DNA from: a virus | Length of the DNA: 20,020 nucleotides | IMG/VR virus record: IMGVR_UViG_3300044464_000051 | Span: 1 to 20,020 of that record | Reading direction: 5' to 3' (one strand) | Part shown: positions 7,391-14,350 of the stretch, one piece after another | How positions within the stretch are numbered: the first letter of the stretch is position 1 | Layout: each line of letters begins with the position of its first letter | Made by a program: the position numbers and the translations under genes | The notes under the pieces: model-generated | Told to the model about the DNA's origin: nothing | Database searches by the model: none | Seen by the model: only the letters and a program-made list of their open reading frames with translations

Positions 7391-7837
7391 TTAGGACTCC
7401 GTAGGACCCGTGTAGACAGGCGCCGTCTCCACCCCGTTCACGTTGCGCAAGCTGGGATGGAAAACCACAGCCGCCGTCGGTTGATCCCCTTCCTTGTGGG
7501 CGCTAGGCGTAAAGGAATCGATCCAGCCCCAATAAGTAATGGTGGACGTATCCGGGAACGTAATGGTGATGGTTTGGTTGACTTGCAGTTGCTCTATTAT
7601 TTCGTCAATGGCTTCCGTAGCGTAGGCGCAAGAGGCGCTGGCTTGACCCATCGTCTTGAGCTGCTTGGGCGCGTTGGTCCGCCAGCCGATGCTCCGCATG
7701 TTAGTGACGTCGATCGGGCCGCCTCCGGAGATGGAGGGCGGGGTCATTTCCTTTTCGTAGAGCTTAACGAGCGGGAGGTTTTGAATGGTAAAGATGGTTG
7801 AAAAACCATCAATAAGCATAACATTGTTCGCTGACAT
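7391..7837 (-). CDS. Major tail protein (tail tube)
   Basis: A protein of 148 aa upstream of the G/GT/tape measure set, the standard place for the tail tube subunit. The sequence is beta-rich, with one central helix region (AYATEAIDEIIEQLQ) and strands TITITFPDTSTITYWGWIDSF and TAAVVFHPSLRN. The tail-tube-like pattern WGWIDSFTP...TAAVVF is familiar from siphophage tube proteins. It has a good ribosome binding site (AAAGGA, 8 bases before ATG) and starts only 3 bases after the tail terminator stop, fitting high expression of a structural protein. The assignment is by position and general pattern. Confidence 0.8.
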   Translation of the reverse strand: MSANNVMLIDGFSTIFTIQNLPLVKLYEKEMTPPSISGGGPIDVTNMRSIGWRTNAPKQLKTMGQASASCAYATEAIDEIIEQLQVNQTITITFPDTSTITYWGWIDSFTPSAHKEGDQPTAAVVFHPSLRNVNGVETAPVYTGPTES

Positions 7838-7840
7838 ATT

Positions 7841-8836
7841 TTATCCTTTCTCAATAGTGACTACTGCGTTGACTGTGAAGTGGTGCCGGCGCCGGCCGCC
7901 CTCTTCTTCTATTCCTGCGGGAATGATATCTCCCGTGCGTGACACGTTCAGCAGAGTGTAGGCTTCCGCGGAGGACAGGGCCACAAGAACTTTGTGCAGC
8001 GCGTCCAGCCCCACTGCGATCATTTTGGCCTTCACCCAAACCTCAGGATAGGAGAGTCCCCGCACCCGGATTTGAATACCCTCATGGACAATCTGCCTCC
8101 CCGTCCGCATGATCCGGCCATCCGGGATTCCAGCAGTATCGTAGACGCAAAGGGCATTGTCTGGAGTATCGGGAAGAAACCCTACGTAGGTAACCCACTT
8201 GCCCGCGGAAGCTGATAACCCTAAGTCTAGCAAGAGCTGGCGGACAATATCCGCCGGGGAGCTTCGGAAGGAAGAGTCCAACACCAGCCCGCGTGCGACG
8301 ATTGTATGCGGGCTTTGAACGACATCAATGGTTCCCAGGTGAATGAAGAAAGGAGAGCCGCTGCCCTCTCCCGTGTGGGCCGACTGTGTAACATCAATCG
8401 TTCCTGTGATAGCAAGCAGGGCCGTGCCACTCGCTTCCATTGTATGAGCGGACTGAGTAACGGTAATCGTGCCAGTGAAGACTTCGACTCCGGCCAATGC
8501 TCCCGTATGCGGACTTTGAACTACGTTTATCGTTCCTGTGATAGCAAGCAGAGCTGTGCCACTTGCTTCCATTGTGTGAGTAGACTGGATAACATCAATA
8601 GATCCAGTAAAGACTTCAACTCCGGCCAATGCTCCCGTGTGGGCGGATTGGGTGACGGCAATCGTCCCAGTAAAAACTAGAAAAGTGGACCCGCTAGCTG
8701 CTAATGTATGAGCGGACTGAGTAACGGTGATCGTGCCAGTAAATATCTTCTCGTCGAGCGCAATTGGACCGGCCTGGGCTTGACGAGCCCCTGTTAGATT
8801 GACTGCGATTGGACCGGCTTGAGCTTGGCGGCTCAT
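7841..8836 (-). CDS. Tail terminator-like protein with N-terminal seven-repeat arm
   Basis: A protein of 331 aa with two unlike parts. Residues 1-30 hold two copies of RQAQAGPIA. Residues 31-186 hold seven repeats of 21-24 aa with consensus (F/I)TGTI-V-QS-HT--A-G, each with a conserved His. Residues 187-331 look like a phage tail terminator / minor capsid domain: ADIVRQLLLDLGL, WVTYVGFLPDTPDNALCVYD, GIQIRVRGLSYPEVWVKAK, YTLLNVSRTGDIIPAGIEE, HHFTVNAVVTIEKG. Position just before the tail tube gene supports this. Stand-alone terminators are roughly the size of the C-terminal part, so the repeats are an extra arm. If assembled as a ring at the top of the tail, the arms would project around the neck (inference). 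Confidence 0.75.
   Translation of the reverse strand: MSRQAQAGPIAVNLTGARQAQAGPIALDEKIFTGTITVTQSAHTLAASGSTFLVFTGTIAVTQSAHTGALAGVEVFTGSIDVIQSTHTMEASGTALLAITGTINVVQSPHTGALAGVEVFTGTITVTQSAHTMEASGTALLAITGTIDVTQSAHTGEGSGSPFFIHLGTIDVVQSPHTIVARGLVLDSSFRSSPADIVRQLLLDLGLSASAGKWVTYVGFLPDTPDNALCVYDTAGIPDGRIMRTGRQIVHEGIQIRVRGLSYPEVWVKAKMIAVGLDALHKVLVALSSAEAYTLLNVSRTGDIIPAGIEEEGGRRRHHFTVNAVVTIEKG
8279..8746 (-). repeat. Seven coding repeats of 63-72 bp, with a 132-bp higher-order duplication
   Basis: Seven units encode the QS-HT repeat. Units 2-3 (8543-8674) and 4-5 (8411-8542) form a 132-bp direct duplication that is highly similar at DNA level; for example both contain CTGTGATAGCAAGCAG on the plus strand. 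This suggests recent expansion by recombination or slippage. Confidence 0.85.
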
Positions 8837-8837
8837 T

Positions 8838-10346
8838 TTACGTTAGCTCTGCTTTCATACCGACGTAGCTGGTGAATGATTGCTTGGCTGTTTTCACGCG
8901 CCAATAAATGAAGCCCTTGCCGGTTGGAGTAAACGTCACTCCGAGCTTGTAACGGCGGGCGGCTGTAAACACGGCACTCCCGTCCGTGATCGCGTCACCA
9001 TCGGCTGCTGTTGAATATCCTCCTGGTTCACTGCCCGAAGAGGTCCCTGCCGTTGTGCAAAAGAAAATACGCCCTGGATTGGAAGCAACTTTTCTTACAT
9101 CGGTTAGAGCGTAAGCGGTTGAATTTGCCCTTGCCGTTACCAATGAATCCCAAGCGTTGCTCGTGTCAGTATCCTGATTGGCTGGCGTAGCCATAATATT
9201 AGCCGCACGGTCTTGGATAAACACTCCCAACGGATACCCTGAAGTTCCGGGATAGAGCACTTCAACCCACTGATCGGCGTCTGTAATGGCAGCAGGCCCT
9301 CCGCTGTTGATCGCTGAGATATTGAGCGTGATCGCGCTAGTAGACTCGTTCCAAATCGCCTGCCAGCCGGTCATCAGAGAGGAAAAGAATTGGGTGTTAG
9401 CCGTTGTGACGACCTTGCGACAGAAGGGCGTTGTGCCGTCTGATGCTCCGCCCGTGCGGATGATGGTGGTCTCTTGGGTGATCGTCCCTTGGTAAGTCTG
9501 CTTGTAGTAAACGTAATTCGTATTGCCGCTGTCGCAGTTGACACACTCGACTTCAGTTCCTCCTTGGCCAGCGACGGCGCCCGTAGTGATGGCGACGGAC
9601 GCGCCGAGTTTGCAGTCTTGAAAATAATAGGAGTTGAAACTGTTCTGCCCGACGTCCACCAAACTCTTGCCAGATCCCAAAGCTGAAAGGTCAACGCCGA
9701 TGATTGTTGCGGGCGCGTTGTTAGCCGCTGCCGGTGTGTAGAAAAGAATCGTCGGAACCGATCCGAGAGTGGCGGATGGCGTATTCGTCCAAAAGAGTCG
9801 GGCACGGTTTGCAATCCCCTGTCCGACTGCCGCGAAAGAGACGGTGGTGTTGACTAGCTCTACAAGCTGATCGTCCGAGAGAACGCTAGACACTCCGATA
9901 AGTATCCGCGAGGCCGCCGCTGTATTAACCAGCCTCAATGAGCAGGTATCGAATTTGACAAAACCGGGAACAGTCGCTGAAGCCAGAGGATTAAGATTGG
10001 CCGCCGATGACCCTGTCCCAGCGTTGAATATGATGCCGTAAAAGTAAACGAATCCCCCGATCACTATCGAAAAGGCGCCTGTGGTTGTGATCGTGGCTGT
10101 CGAAGCCAAGGCGGTTGGCGGAGCAGCCCCGTCATTGACGCACAAAACTCGGCACGGTGCAGCCGCCGTTCCAGGCGAAGTCAAGGTCATGGACGAAGCT
10201 TGTGTTTCAGCGTGCTGATGCGATACCCAAAAAGTATCGCCTGCGGCTCTAGCCGCCAGCGCCGCTGCTAGCGTCGTGTAAGCGTTAGCCCAACTAGAGC
10301 CGTCTGCTGCTCCAGCTGCGCCCGACTTCACATAGTAATTCGACAT
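8838..10346 (-). CDS. Beta-helix-like virion protein with carbohydrate-binding-like C-terminal module
   Basis: A protein of 502 aa. The N-terminus YYVKSGAAGAADGSSWANAY, then LAAALAARAAGDTFWVS, is the usual opening of right-handed beta-helix (pectin-lyase-fold) proteins. The long Ser/Thr/Asn/Gly-rich middle has short strand-turn patterns. Around residues 400-460, NSTAYALTDVRKV, IFFCTTAGTSSGSEP and DGSAVFTA match a small CBM5/12-like module often found in phage fibres. It has a strong ribosome binding site (AAGGAG, 6 bases before ATG). It lies between neck and tail terminator genes, an unusual place for a glycan-binding protein, so it may be a neck or head appendage. No polysaccharide lyase active site was recognised. 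Confidence 0.65.
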   Translation of the reverse strand: MSNYYVKSGAAGAADGSSWANAYTTLAAALAARAAGDTFWVSHQHAETQASSMTLTSPGTAAAPCRVLCVNDGAAPPTALASTATITTTGAFSIVIGGFVYFYGIIFNAGTGSSAANLNPLASATVPGFVKFDTCSLRLVNTAAASRILIGVSSVLSDDQLVELVNTTVSFAAVGQGIANRARLFWTNTPSATLGSVPTILFYTPAAANNAPATIIGVDLSALGSGKSLVDVGQNSFNSYYFQDCKLGASVAITTGAVAGQGGTEVECVNCDSGNTNYVYYKQTYQGTITQETTIIRTGGASDGTTPFCRKVVTTANTQFFSSLMTGWQAIWNESTSAITLNISAINSGGPAAITDADQWVEVLYPGTSGYPLGVFIQDRAANIMATPANQDTDTSNAWDSLVTARANSTAYALTDVRKVASNPGRIFFCTTAGTSSGSEPGGYSTAADGDAITDGSAVFTAARRYKLGVTFTPTGKGFIYWRVKTAKQSFTSYVGMKAELT

Positions 10347-10347
10347 C

Positions 10348-10821
10348 TCATTCTCCTTGCGCTGCGAGCACTGCCATCCAATCTCCCCGCAGCGTGTTCA
10401 GCTTCGCGTAAAGGGTGTTGTATTGCGTAACGTTGATCCCGAAAGCCGTCCGCACAATGGCCGGCGTAATGAAGCCCGCATCGATCTTATCCAGCAGCCA
10501 AGTTGCCAGCCGCGCACACTGCTCTTGAGAGGATCCCAAATAGACAGCCCGAAAGTAAGCGGCCAGTTGCGCAGCCGTTGCGTAGTGCAGAACGATTGCT
10601 CCCGGAAGCAACTGATTGACGATGCGAGCGCACTCCTCATCCGGTTGCTGCGCGGCGATGGCGGCTTTGCGAGCTGCCAGCACTGCATCAAAGTCGTCCC
10701 CTACGGAAGCCAGGTAAGTGAACACGTAAGTTTGGTTAAACCCATCCGTATGGGTTTCGGTAACATAGCGGCGCCCATCCACTTGGATCGCACCCAAGAT
10801 GAATGTGGAAGTGAGTGCCAT
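10348..10821 (-). CDS. Phage structural-region protein, unrecognised
   Basis: A protein of 157 aa. The N-terminal third is beta-rich (TFILGAIQVDGRRYVTETHTD, QTYVFTYLAS) and the rest is helical and Ala-rich (AVLAARKAAIAAQQ, IVLHYATAAQLAAYFRAV, LATWLLDKIDAGFI, NTLYAKLNTLRGDWMAVLAA). It starts 2 bases after the upstream 129-aa gene and ends 1 base before the beta-helix gene. No Shine-Dalgarno is visible before the ATG (CCCCACCTAAAA), suggesting coupling to the upstream gene. I do not recognise a family. A virion or assembly role is inferred from position only. Confidence 0.7.
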   Translation of the reverse strand: MALTSTFILGAIQVDGRRYVTETHTDGFNQTYVFTYLASVGDDFDAVLAARKAAIAAQQPDEECARIVNQLLPGAIVLHYATAAQLAAYFRAVYLGSSQEQCARLATWLLDKIDAGFITPAIVRTAFGINVTQYNTLYAKLNTLRGDWMAVLAAQGE

Positions 10822-10823
10822 TT

Positions 10824-11213
10824 TTAGGTGGGGAGTGTGACAATTAAACTTGTGACATCGATTTCTGCCCCAGCTTGGATAGACACTGAATTCAGGTTTA
10901 GGTCCGCTCCCGACGTGCCGACGGATCCGTCTAGGATCGGAGTAGTCGTATCAGACTTGAGCAACCGGAACCAGCCCGCCGTTCCGGTATCGTCCGCTAC
11001 TGTATCGGCCGTGATAGCAGCGGCAGTAATGACGCCAGCCGCTGCGGCTCCAAAGGCCGTAGCATTCATCGTGAGCGTTCCTAGCAGGGTGCCGCTCGCC
11101 GCCGTCTCCGGCGTGGCGGGCTGGGAGCCAGTGTAGATTTTGAGCAAGCCGCTATTCGCCAATGCAGCGAGTGCGTTCAGTTCGACATTGCGGGTATTGA
11201 TGGAAACTTTCAT
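10824..11213 (-). CDS. Small beta-rich virion-associated protein, family seen in many phages
   Basis: A protein of 129 aa. LNALAALANSGLLKIYTGSQ, PATPE, SGTLLGTLTM, AGWFRLLKSDTT and DLNLNSVSIQAGAEIDVTS form a pattern common in uncharacterised phage proteins of head-tail regions. It lacks a signal peptide and a known catalytic motif. It lies 50 bases after the gp10-like neck gene. The start has no clear ribosome binding site, only an AT-rich leader. Probably structural; the precise role is unknown. Confidence 0.72.
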   Translation of the reverse strand: MKVSINTRNVELNALAALANSGLLKIYTGSQPATPETAASGTLLGTLTMNATAFGAAAAGVITAAAITADTVADDTGTAGWFRLLKSDTTTPILDGSVGTSGADLNLNSVSIQAGAEIDVTSLIVTLPT

Positions 11214-11263
11214 AATTTAGAAGGATAAACTTTTGGGGTGCAGTGACAATAGAAATTTTATTT

Positions 11264-11662
11264 TTAGGTGTGCATCTTCGCTTGGATGATGGCTTTCAAA
11301 GCGGGAGCAAGGCGCCGGGCGGGCTCCTCCAGGAACTTCGCTTGCCCGCGTCCCTGCGGATCCCAATACTTGCCCTGGGTTGGGCGGGGCAATCCCTTCA
11401 GCACCATCCCCACTGCTTCATGCACGTAGAGGGCATAGGCGGACGTATAGCCAATCTGCGCCTCCGTCTTAAATCCAGTCCCGGTGATCCTAGTAAACGC
11501 AGAAGCTTTGAGCGCCCCTAGGTCCACGGGCACAAGCTCCTGGCTTGCCCGTTGCAAGGTGAGCGCAGCGAGCTTAACCCCTTGCTCGGCACCCCGGCCC
11601 AGCGCTTCCGTCCGGCGCTTAATGTTTCGCAACACTTCTTCAACTCCTAGAATGGACGCCAT
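11264..11662 (-). CDS. HK97 gp10-like neck / minor capsid protein
   Basis: A protein of 132 aa with the usual gp10 layout. A helical start (VEEVLRNIKRRTEALGRGAE) is followed by LTLQRASQELVPVDLGALKA, matching the A-----PVDTG-L--S pattern. Then come a strand with IGYTSAYALYVHEA, matching (Y--YVE-G), and QGRGQAKFLEEPARRLAPAL near the end. Proteins of this family act at the head-tail interface. A 10-bp hairpin sits directly upstream of the start codon (11673-11705) and contains the best purine-rich ribosome-binding sequence. Confidence 0.82.
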   Translation of the reverse strand: MASILGVEEVLRNIKRRTEALGRGAEQGVKLAALTLQRASQELVPVDLGALKASAFTRITGTGFKTEAQIGYTSAYALYVHEAVGMVLKGLPRPTQGKYWDPQGRGQAKFLEEPARRLAPALKAIIQAKMHT

Positions 11663-11769
11663 AAAATTAAATCCCTGCCTCCCGCCAAACCACTAGGAGG
11701 CAGGGTGGACAAGCGGCTCATATGCACACGACAGCCTCACTCTGTCTTCAGCCGCTCGCCCGAAGTTTG
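11663..11769 (-). other. 107-base intergenic gap holding a hairpin and a possible 24-codon ORF
   Basis: Between the coiled-coil and gp10-like genes. It holds the hairpin described separately and a possible tiny reading frame (ATG 11721 to TAG 11647, 24 codons) that runs through the hairpin and ends just inside the gp10-like gene. No convincing promoter was seen. Confidence 0.4.
11673..11705 (-). promoter_or_regulatory. 10-bp hairpin upstream of gp10-like gene
   Basis: Perfect arms CCCTGCCTCC/GGAGGCAGGG around a 13-nt loop, ending 10 bases before the ATG. The 3' arm holds GGAGG and AGGG, the only Shine-Dalgarno-like sequences for the downstream gene, so pairing would hide them. The stem is followed by ATTTAATTTT, a weak T-rich tail, so a leaky terminator is the alternative reading. 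Confidence 0.55.
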
Positions 11770-12204
11770 TTAGCGCCGGCTCCGGACGGTCTCCGGTGCG
11801 GGCGGGTTTTCCAAGTCAGGGATCGTATCGTCAAACGCTTGCAGCTCTGTTTTGAAGTCAGTCAGTTCCTTCGTCGCATCTTCATCCAACTCCTGGTTAG
11901 CCAGCGTCTGCTCCAGCGCGTCAAACTTTTCTTTGAGCGCGTCATACTTCTTTTGCTGCTCGTCCCAGATTTTAGTCACCTGGCCGCGGAGCCCTACCAC
12001 TTCATTCTTCAGTTCACTTATTTTTAGTCCCATACGGATTTCCATTTCTATCAGGTCATTCAAGGTTACGAGTCGGGCGTGCGGCCTGTTACACTCCCAC
12101 TCTTGTTTGCACTGTTCCGCGAAGTCTCTCACCGCTCTGGTGAGACACGAAATTGCTTCTGCTACTCCGGCTTGATGAGACTGATCCATAGCATTCTTGC
12201 TCAT
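11770..12204 (-). CDS. Coiled-coil protein of the neck region, unrecognised
   Basis: A protein of 144 aa, strongly helical and charged. The N-terminal part (residues 8-45) holds three Cys (SCLTRAV, EQCKQEWEC). From about residue 58 to 105 the heptad pattern LKISELKNEVVGLRGQV and KKYDALKEKFDALEQTLANQ indicates a coiled coil. The tail is acidic and then Pro-rich (DLENPPAPETVRSRR). Start and stop are fused with the upstream head closure gene (TAATG, 1-base overlap), implying coupled translation. I do not recognise a family. It could be a trimeric or dimeric collar component or an assembly chaperone; neither is shown. Confidence 0.7.
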   Translation of the reverse strand: MSKNAMDQSHQAGVAEAISCLTRAVRDFAEQCKQEWECNRPHARLVTLNDLIEMEIRMGLKISELKNEVVGLRGQVTKIWDEQQKKYDALKEKFDALEQTLANQELDEDATKELTDFKTELQAFDDTIPDLENPPAPETVRSRR

Positions 12205-12545
12205 TAAAGGTAGGCCGTGTAAAGGTTTTCCGTGTTCTTCAAGTTAGGCAGCACGTCAAAGCGCTCAATCTGCTTGGAACCGGTGTGGGCTATGGGGTCC
12301 TCCGGCGTGTCGGACTCCATTGCACCCAGCGCGAGGCGATCCCCCATTTGCATAGCCCGGTCCACGTAGACGACAGCTCGGGATAACTGCTTCTCCCCCT
12401 TGTCCGACAGATACTCCTGCCCCACTTCCTCCCAGCGGCAGTCCACTTCTACCGGCGCATCAAAAGTCGGATTGCCATAGCGGTCTAACGCGCCCTGCAC
12501 CCACCAAATCGCTTTCTGCCTCCGCATTCTTTTAATAATACTCAC
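12204..12545 (-). CDS. Head closure / head-tail stopper protein (putative)
   Basis: A protein of 113 aa. It is beta-rich, with QKAIWWVQGALDRYGNPTF, VEVDCRWEE and AVVYVDRAMQMGDRLALG, ending in IERFDVLPNLKNTENLYTAYL. The sequence from W---G-LDRYGNPTFD to V-CRWEE, then a mid-protein VYVD----GD-L, resembles small head-completion proteins of siphophages. The position after the connector and before the gp10-like neck gene fits. It overlaps the DUF115-like gene upstream by four bases (ATGA) and the coiled-coil gene downstream by one base. Confidence 0.7.
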   Translation of the reverse strand: MSIIKRMRRQKAIWWVQGALDRYGNPTFDAPVEVDCRWEEVGQEYLSDKGEKQLSRAVVYVDRAMQMGDRLALGAMESDTPEDPIAHTGSKQIERFDVLPNLKNTENLYTAYL

Positions 12546-13177
12546 TTCAGCACCTCATCCAGCTCAGCAAAGGTCCGGCAGGGAAACACGTCCAGCTTAG
12601 ACGTGCCGTTAGTGACGTTGTAAACCCAAACATCTGGGCGGATGGATCCGAGGCTTTTCGAAAGGCACTTAAATCCTTTTTGGAAGCGGACAAAAGCCAC
12701 GTCCGCCGTAGGTTTGTTCCGGTGCGCGTGCCAGTGGCTTTGCCCCTCGGGAGTGCGGCACAAATCAAAGCCCAGCAAATAAATGTGAGCGGCTCCCAGC
12801 CGCACTGCTAAGTTGATGGCCGCTGCCCCCGTGGAGTAGTTCCACGCCAGCACGGGCCCCTTCTCCTGCAAGCCATCCCGGACCCGGGCCATCTTCAAAA
12901 GCCAGGCTAAGCTCACTTGCTCTAGGGTGGGAGCACAGGAGACTACTTTGCCGGGGAACTTGGCTAGGTCCCATTTGTTGCGCTGGAACCAGGAAGCATC
13001 TCCGAACAAGCAATACTGAACCACTTCCGGGCCCAGCCGAAAAGCATCATTGCAGCCAATCGTATTCTTCCCGTTCAGCTTCGCCCAAGCAAACTGATTC
13101 AGGGAAGAACCGCCTCCTATTATGAAAGCGTTAGATCCCGAGGACTTCCACTCTTCTGTTGGAATCCAAAGCGGCAT
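12542..13177 (-). CDS. DUF115/GT42-like glycan-related protein
   Basis: A protein of 211 aa. NAFIIGGGSSLNQFAWAKLN (16-35) then NTIGCNDAF (38-46) is the nucleotide-binding start typical of the DUF115 / motility accessory factor and GT42 sialyltransferase-like folds (IIG-GPSL------L------N-AF). Further hallmarks are YCLFGDASWF (55-64), YSTGAAAINLAVRLGA (114-129) and HIYLLGFDLC (131-140). Related proteins handle activated sugars or pterin diphosphates. It has no head-assembly resemblance yet lies between the connector and closure genes. It is probably an inserted sugar-modifying gene. Substrate and activity are unknown. Confidence 0.65.
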   Translation of the reverse strand: MPLWIPTEEWKSSGSNAFIIGGGSSLNQFAWAKLNGKNTIGCNDAFRLGPEVVQYCLFGDASWFQRNKWDLAKFPGKVVSCAPTLEQVSLAWLLKMARVRDGLQEKGPVLAWNYSTGAAAINLAVRLGAAHIYLLGFDLCRTPEGQSHWHAHRNKPTADVAFVRFQKGFKCLSKSLGSIRPDVWVYNVTNGTSKLDVFPCRTFAELDEVLK

Positions 13178-13186
13178 TATCCAGAT

Positions 13187-13948
13187 TCACTTGACCTGCA
13201 GCGAAAGCAAGTATTGCCAATGCCTGTTCTTTGTTGAATTGCCTACTGTTGGAGTGACTTGGAGATAGGGAGTCGCAATCGGATTCCAGGTGAGTGTAGC
13301 TTTGCCTTGCGCATCACACTGAACTCCATTGAGCTTTACCAGATCCGTTACATAGTTCAGTGGAACAAATCCGTAGCCCATCTGAGCATCCCCCGGGAAC
13401 TCGGAACCGGGCCACCAATCCGGAAAATACCAAGCGATAATAGTAGCGGTCATCGTATAGGTTCCGTTGGTTGCGCCCGTTGCTTTGAAACGAATGTAAC
13501 CCGACGCTGTTCGGGAATTCGTTGTGCCGTTGTATAACATCCCTGAATAATTAGCCATCTCCCGAGTCCAGATTTTGAGGTCCGTGGACGTGCAAGCCAG
13601 ACAAGGGTTATTAGTGGATTGAGGAACACCATCCTTGTAAACGACTGTCCAGGCATTAGTGAGGCTGGTATTGCTCCACGTGTTTTGGGTCATCCACAAC
13701 TGATCTCCCCTTTCACACGGCGGATGCCAATACTTCGTAGACCAGTCTTCCCGGGGTAGCGCTGGAACCCCTCTAATAAAGCGCTGGTTGCGCTCTGTAT
13801 AGTCTACACACCCATAACCGTTAAGGTATGAAGTTTTTCCGTAGAACTGATAGTTGTAAATCTCTTGAGAGATAGAAAGCCCGTTGGCCAGAACGGGAAG
13901 AGAGCCAAGGACAAACACAGACACAAACACAAACACATTCTTAATCAT
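13187..13948 (-). CDS. Secreted protein with signal peptide, unrecognised (moron-like)
   Basis: A protein of 253 aa. Residues 1-21 form a clear signal peptide: basic start (MIKN), hydrophobic core VFVFVSVFVLGSLPV and a VLA site, with cleavage predicted after Ala21. The mature part is rich in Trp, Tyr, Asn and Thr, with strand-forming segments (ASGYIRFKATGATN, TYTMTATIIAWYFPDWWP, GKATLTWNPIATPYLQVTP) and five Cys, two of them in NPCLACTS. The DNA looks richer in A+T than the flanking head genes. A secreted protein has no obvious place in head assembly, so this looks like a cargo gene acting in the host envelope or outside the cell. No family was recognised. Confidence 0.75.
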   Translation of the reverse strand: MIKNVFVFVSVFVLGSLPVLANGLSISQEIYNYQFYGKTSYLNGYGCVDYTERNQRFIRGVPALPREDWSTKYWHPPCERGDQLWMTQNTWSNTSLTNAWTVVYKDGVPQSTNNPCLACTSTDLKIWTREMANYSGMLYNGTTNSRTASGYIRFKATGATNGTYTMTATIIAWYFPDWWPGSEFPGDAQMGYGFVPLNYVTDLVKLNGVQCDAQGKATLTWNPIATPYLQVTPTVGNSTKNRHWQYLLSLQVK

Positions 13949-13960
13949 AATCTTTTTTGT

Positions 13961-14350
13961 TTATTCAGTTTGAGACGTCCCCAGCCAAACCACCGAGGGC
14001 GTGCGGGAGCGGGCCGGGGCAGCGCTGGACAACGCCAGCAAGCCGCCCGCCGTATCCAGCATCATCGCTTGCTGCCCGTAGCGGGTTAGGGCTAGGTTCA
14101 AGTCCACCTTAGACTCAAAGTTTTCCCCCACGGAACCGGCTTTCTCCTGCGTCGTCCGCGGATCGCGGATCGCGTAGAAGTGGGCGGACAACCAGCGCTC
14201 GATAAGCTCCAAGCGCGTGACGGAGTAGCTCGCGATAGCGCAAACTTCCGTCACGAGCTCGGACGCCGTTTCGATAAAGGGAGTGAGGTCGATGTTACTA
14301 TCGACCTCAATTATCCCAGCGACCAGCTGCGCAGTAGTGCGGACAGGCAT
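13961..14350 (-). CDS. Head-tail connector / adaptor protein
   Basis: A protein of 129 aa, mostly helical. RTTAQLVAGIIEVDSNIDLT and FIETASELVTEVC are followed by LELIERWLSAHFYAIRDPRT, EKAGSVGENF and LALTRYGQQAMMLDTAGGLL. This matches the pattern of small siphophage head-tail adaptors of the HK97 gp6 / SPP1 gp15 kind (helices with W-AAHF-----P--SEKAG and the TRYGQQAM-LD segment). The start ATG 14350 directly follows three copies of GATTGAAAC, each with an in-frame TGA, so upstream starts in this frame are excluded. No Shine-Dalgarno is present. The early coding region contains a 10-bp hairpin. Confidence 0.8.
   Translation of the reverse strand: MPVRTTAQLVAGIIEVDSNIDLTPFIETASELVTEVCAIASYSVTRLELIERWLSAHFYAIRDPRTTQEKAGSVGENFESKVDLNLALTRYGQQAMMLDTAGGLLALSSAAPARSRTPSVVWLGTSQTE
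14284..14309 (-). promoter_or_regulatory. 10-bp hairpin in the early coding region of the connector gene
   Basis: Perfect arms TGAGGTCGAT/ATCGACCTCA around a 6-nt loop (AGTAAC on the mRNA), starting about 40 bases after the ATG. It could slow or position ribosomes at this start. Functional meaning is inference. Confidence 0.5.

Noticed and set aside
7886-7897. 12-bp GC-rich palindrome GCCGGCGCCGGC
   Set aside because: It encodes the Arg-rich segment of the tail terminator domain; a short perfect palindrome with no loop is better explained by GC-rich codons than by a site.
14090-14115. tRNA-like T-loop sequence GGTTCAAGTCC
   Set aside because: No acceptor stem, anticodon arm or D arm around it; it lies inside the connector CDS and encodes VDLNLA on the minus strand.
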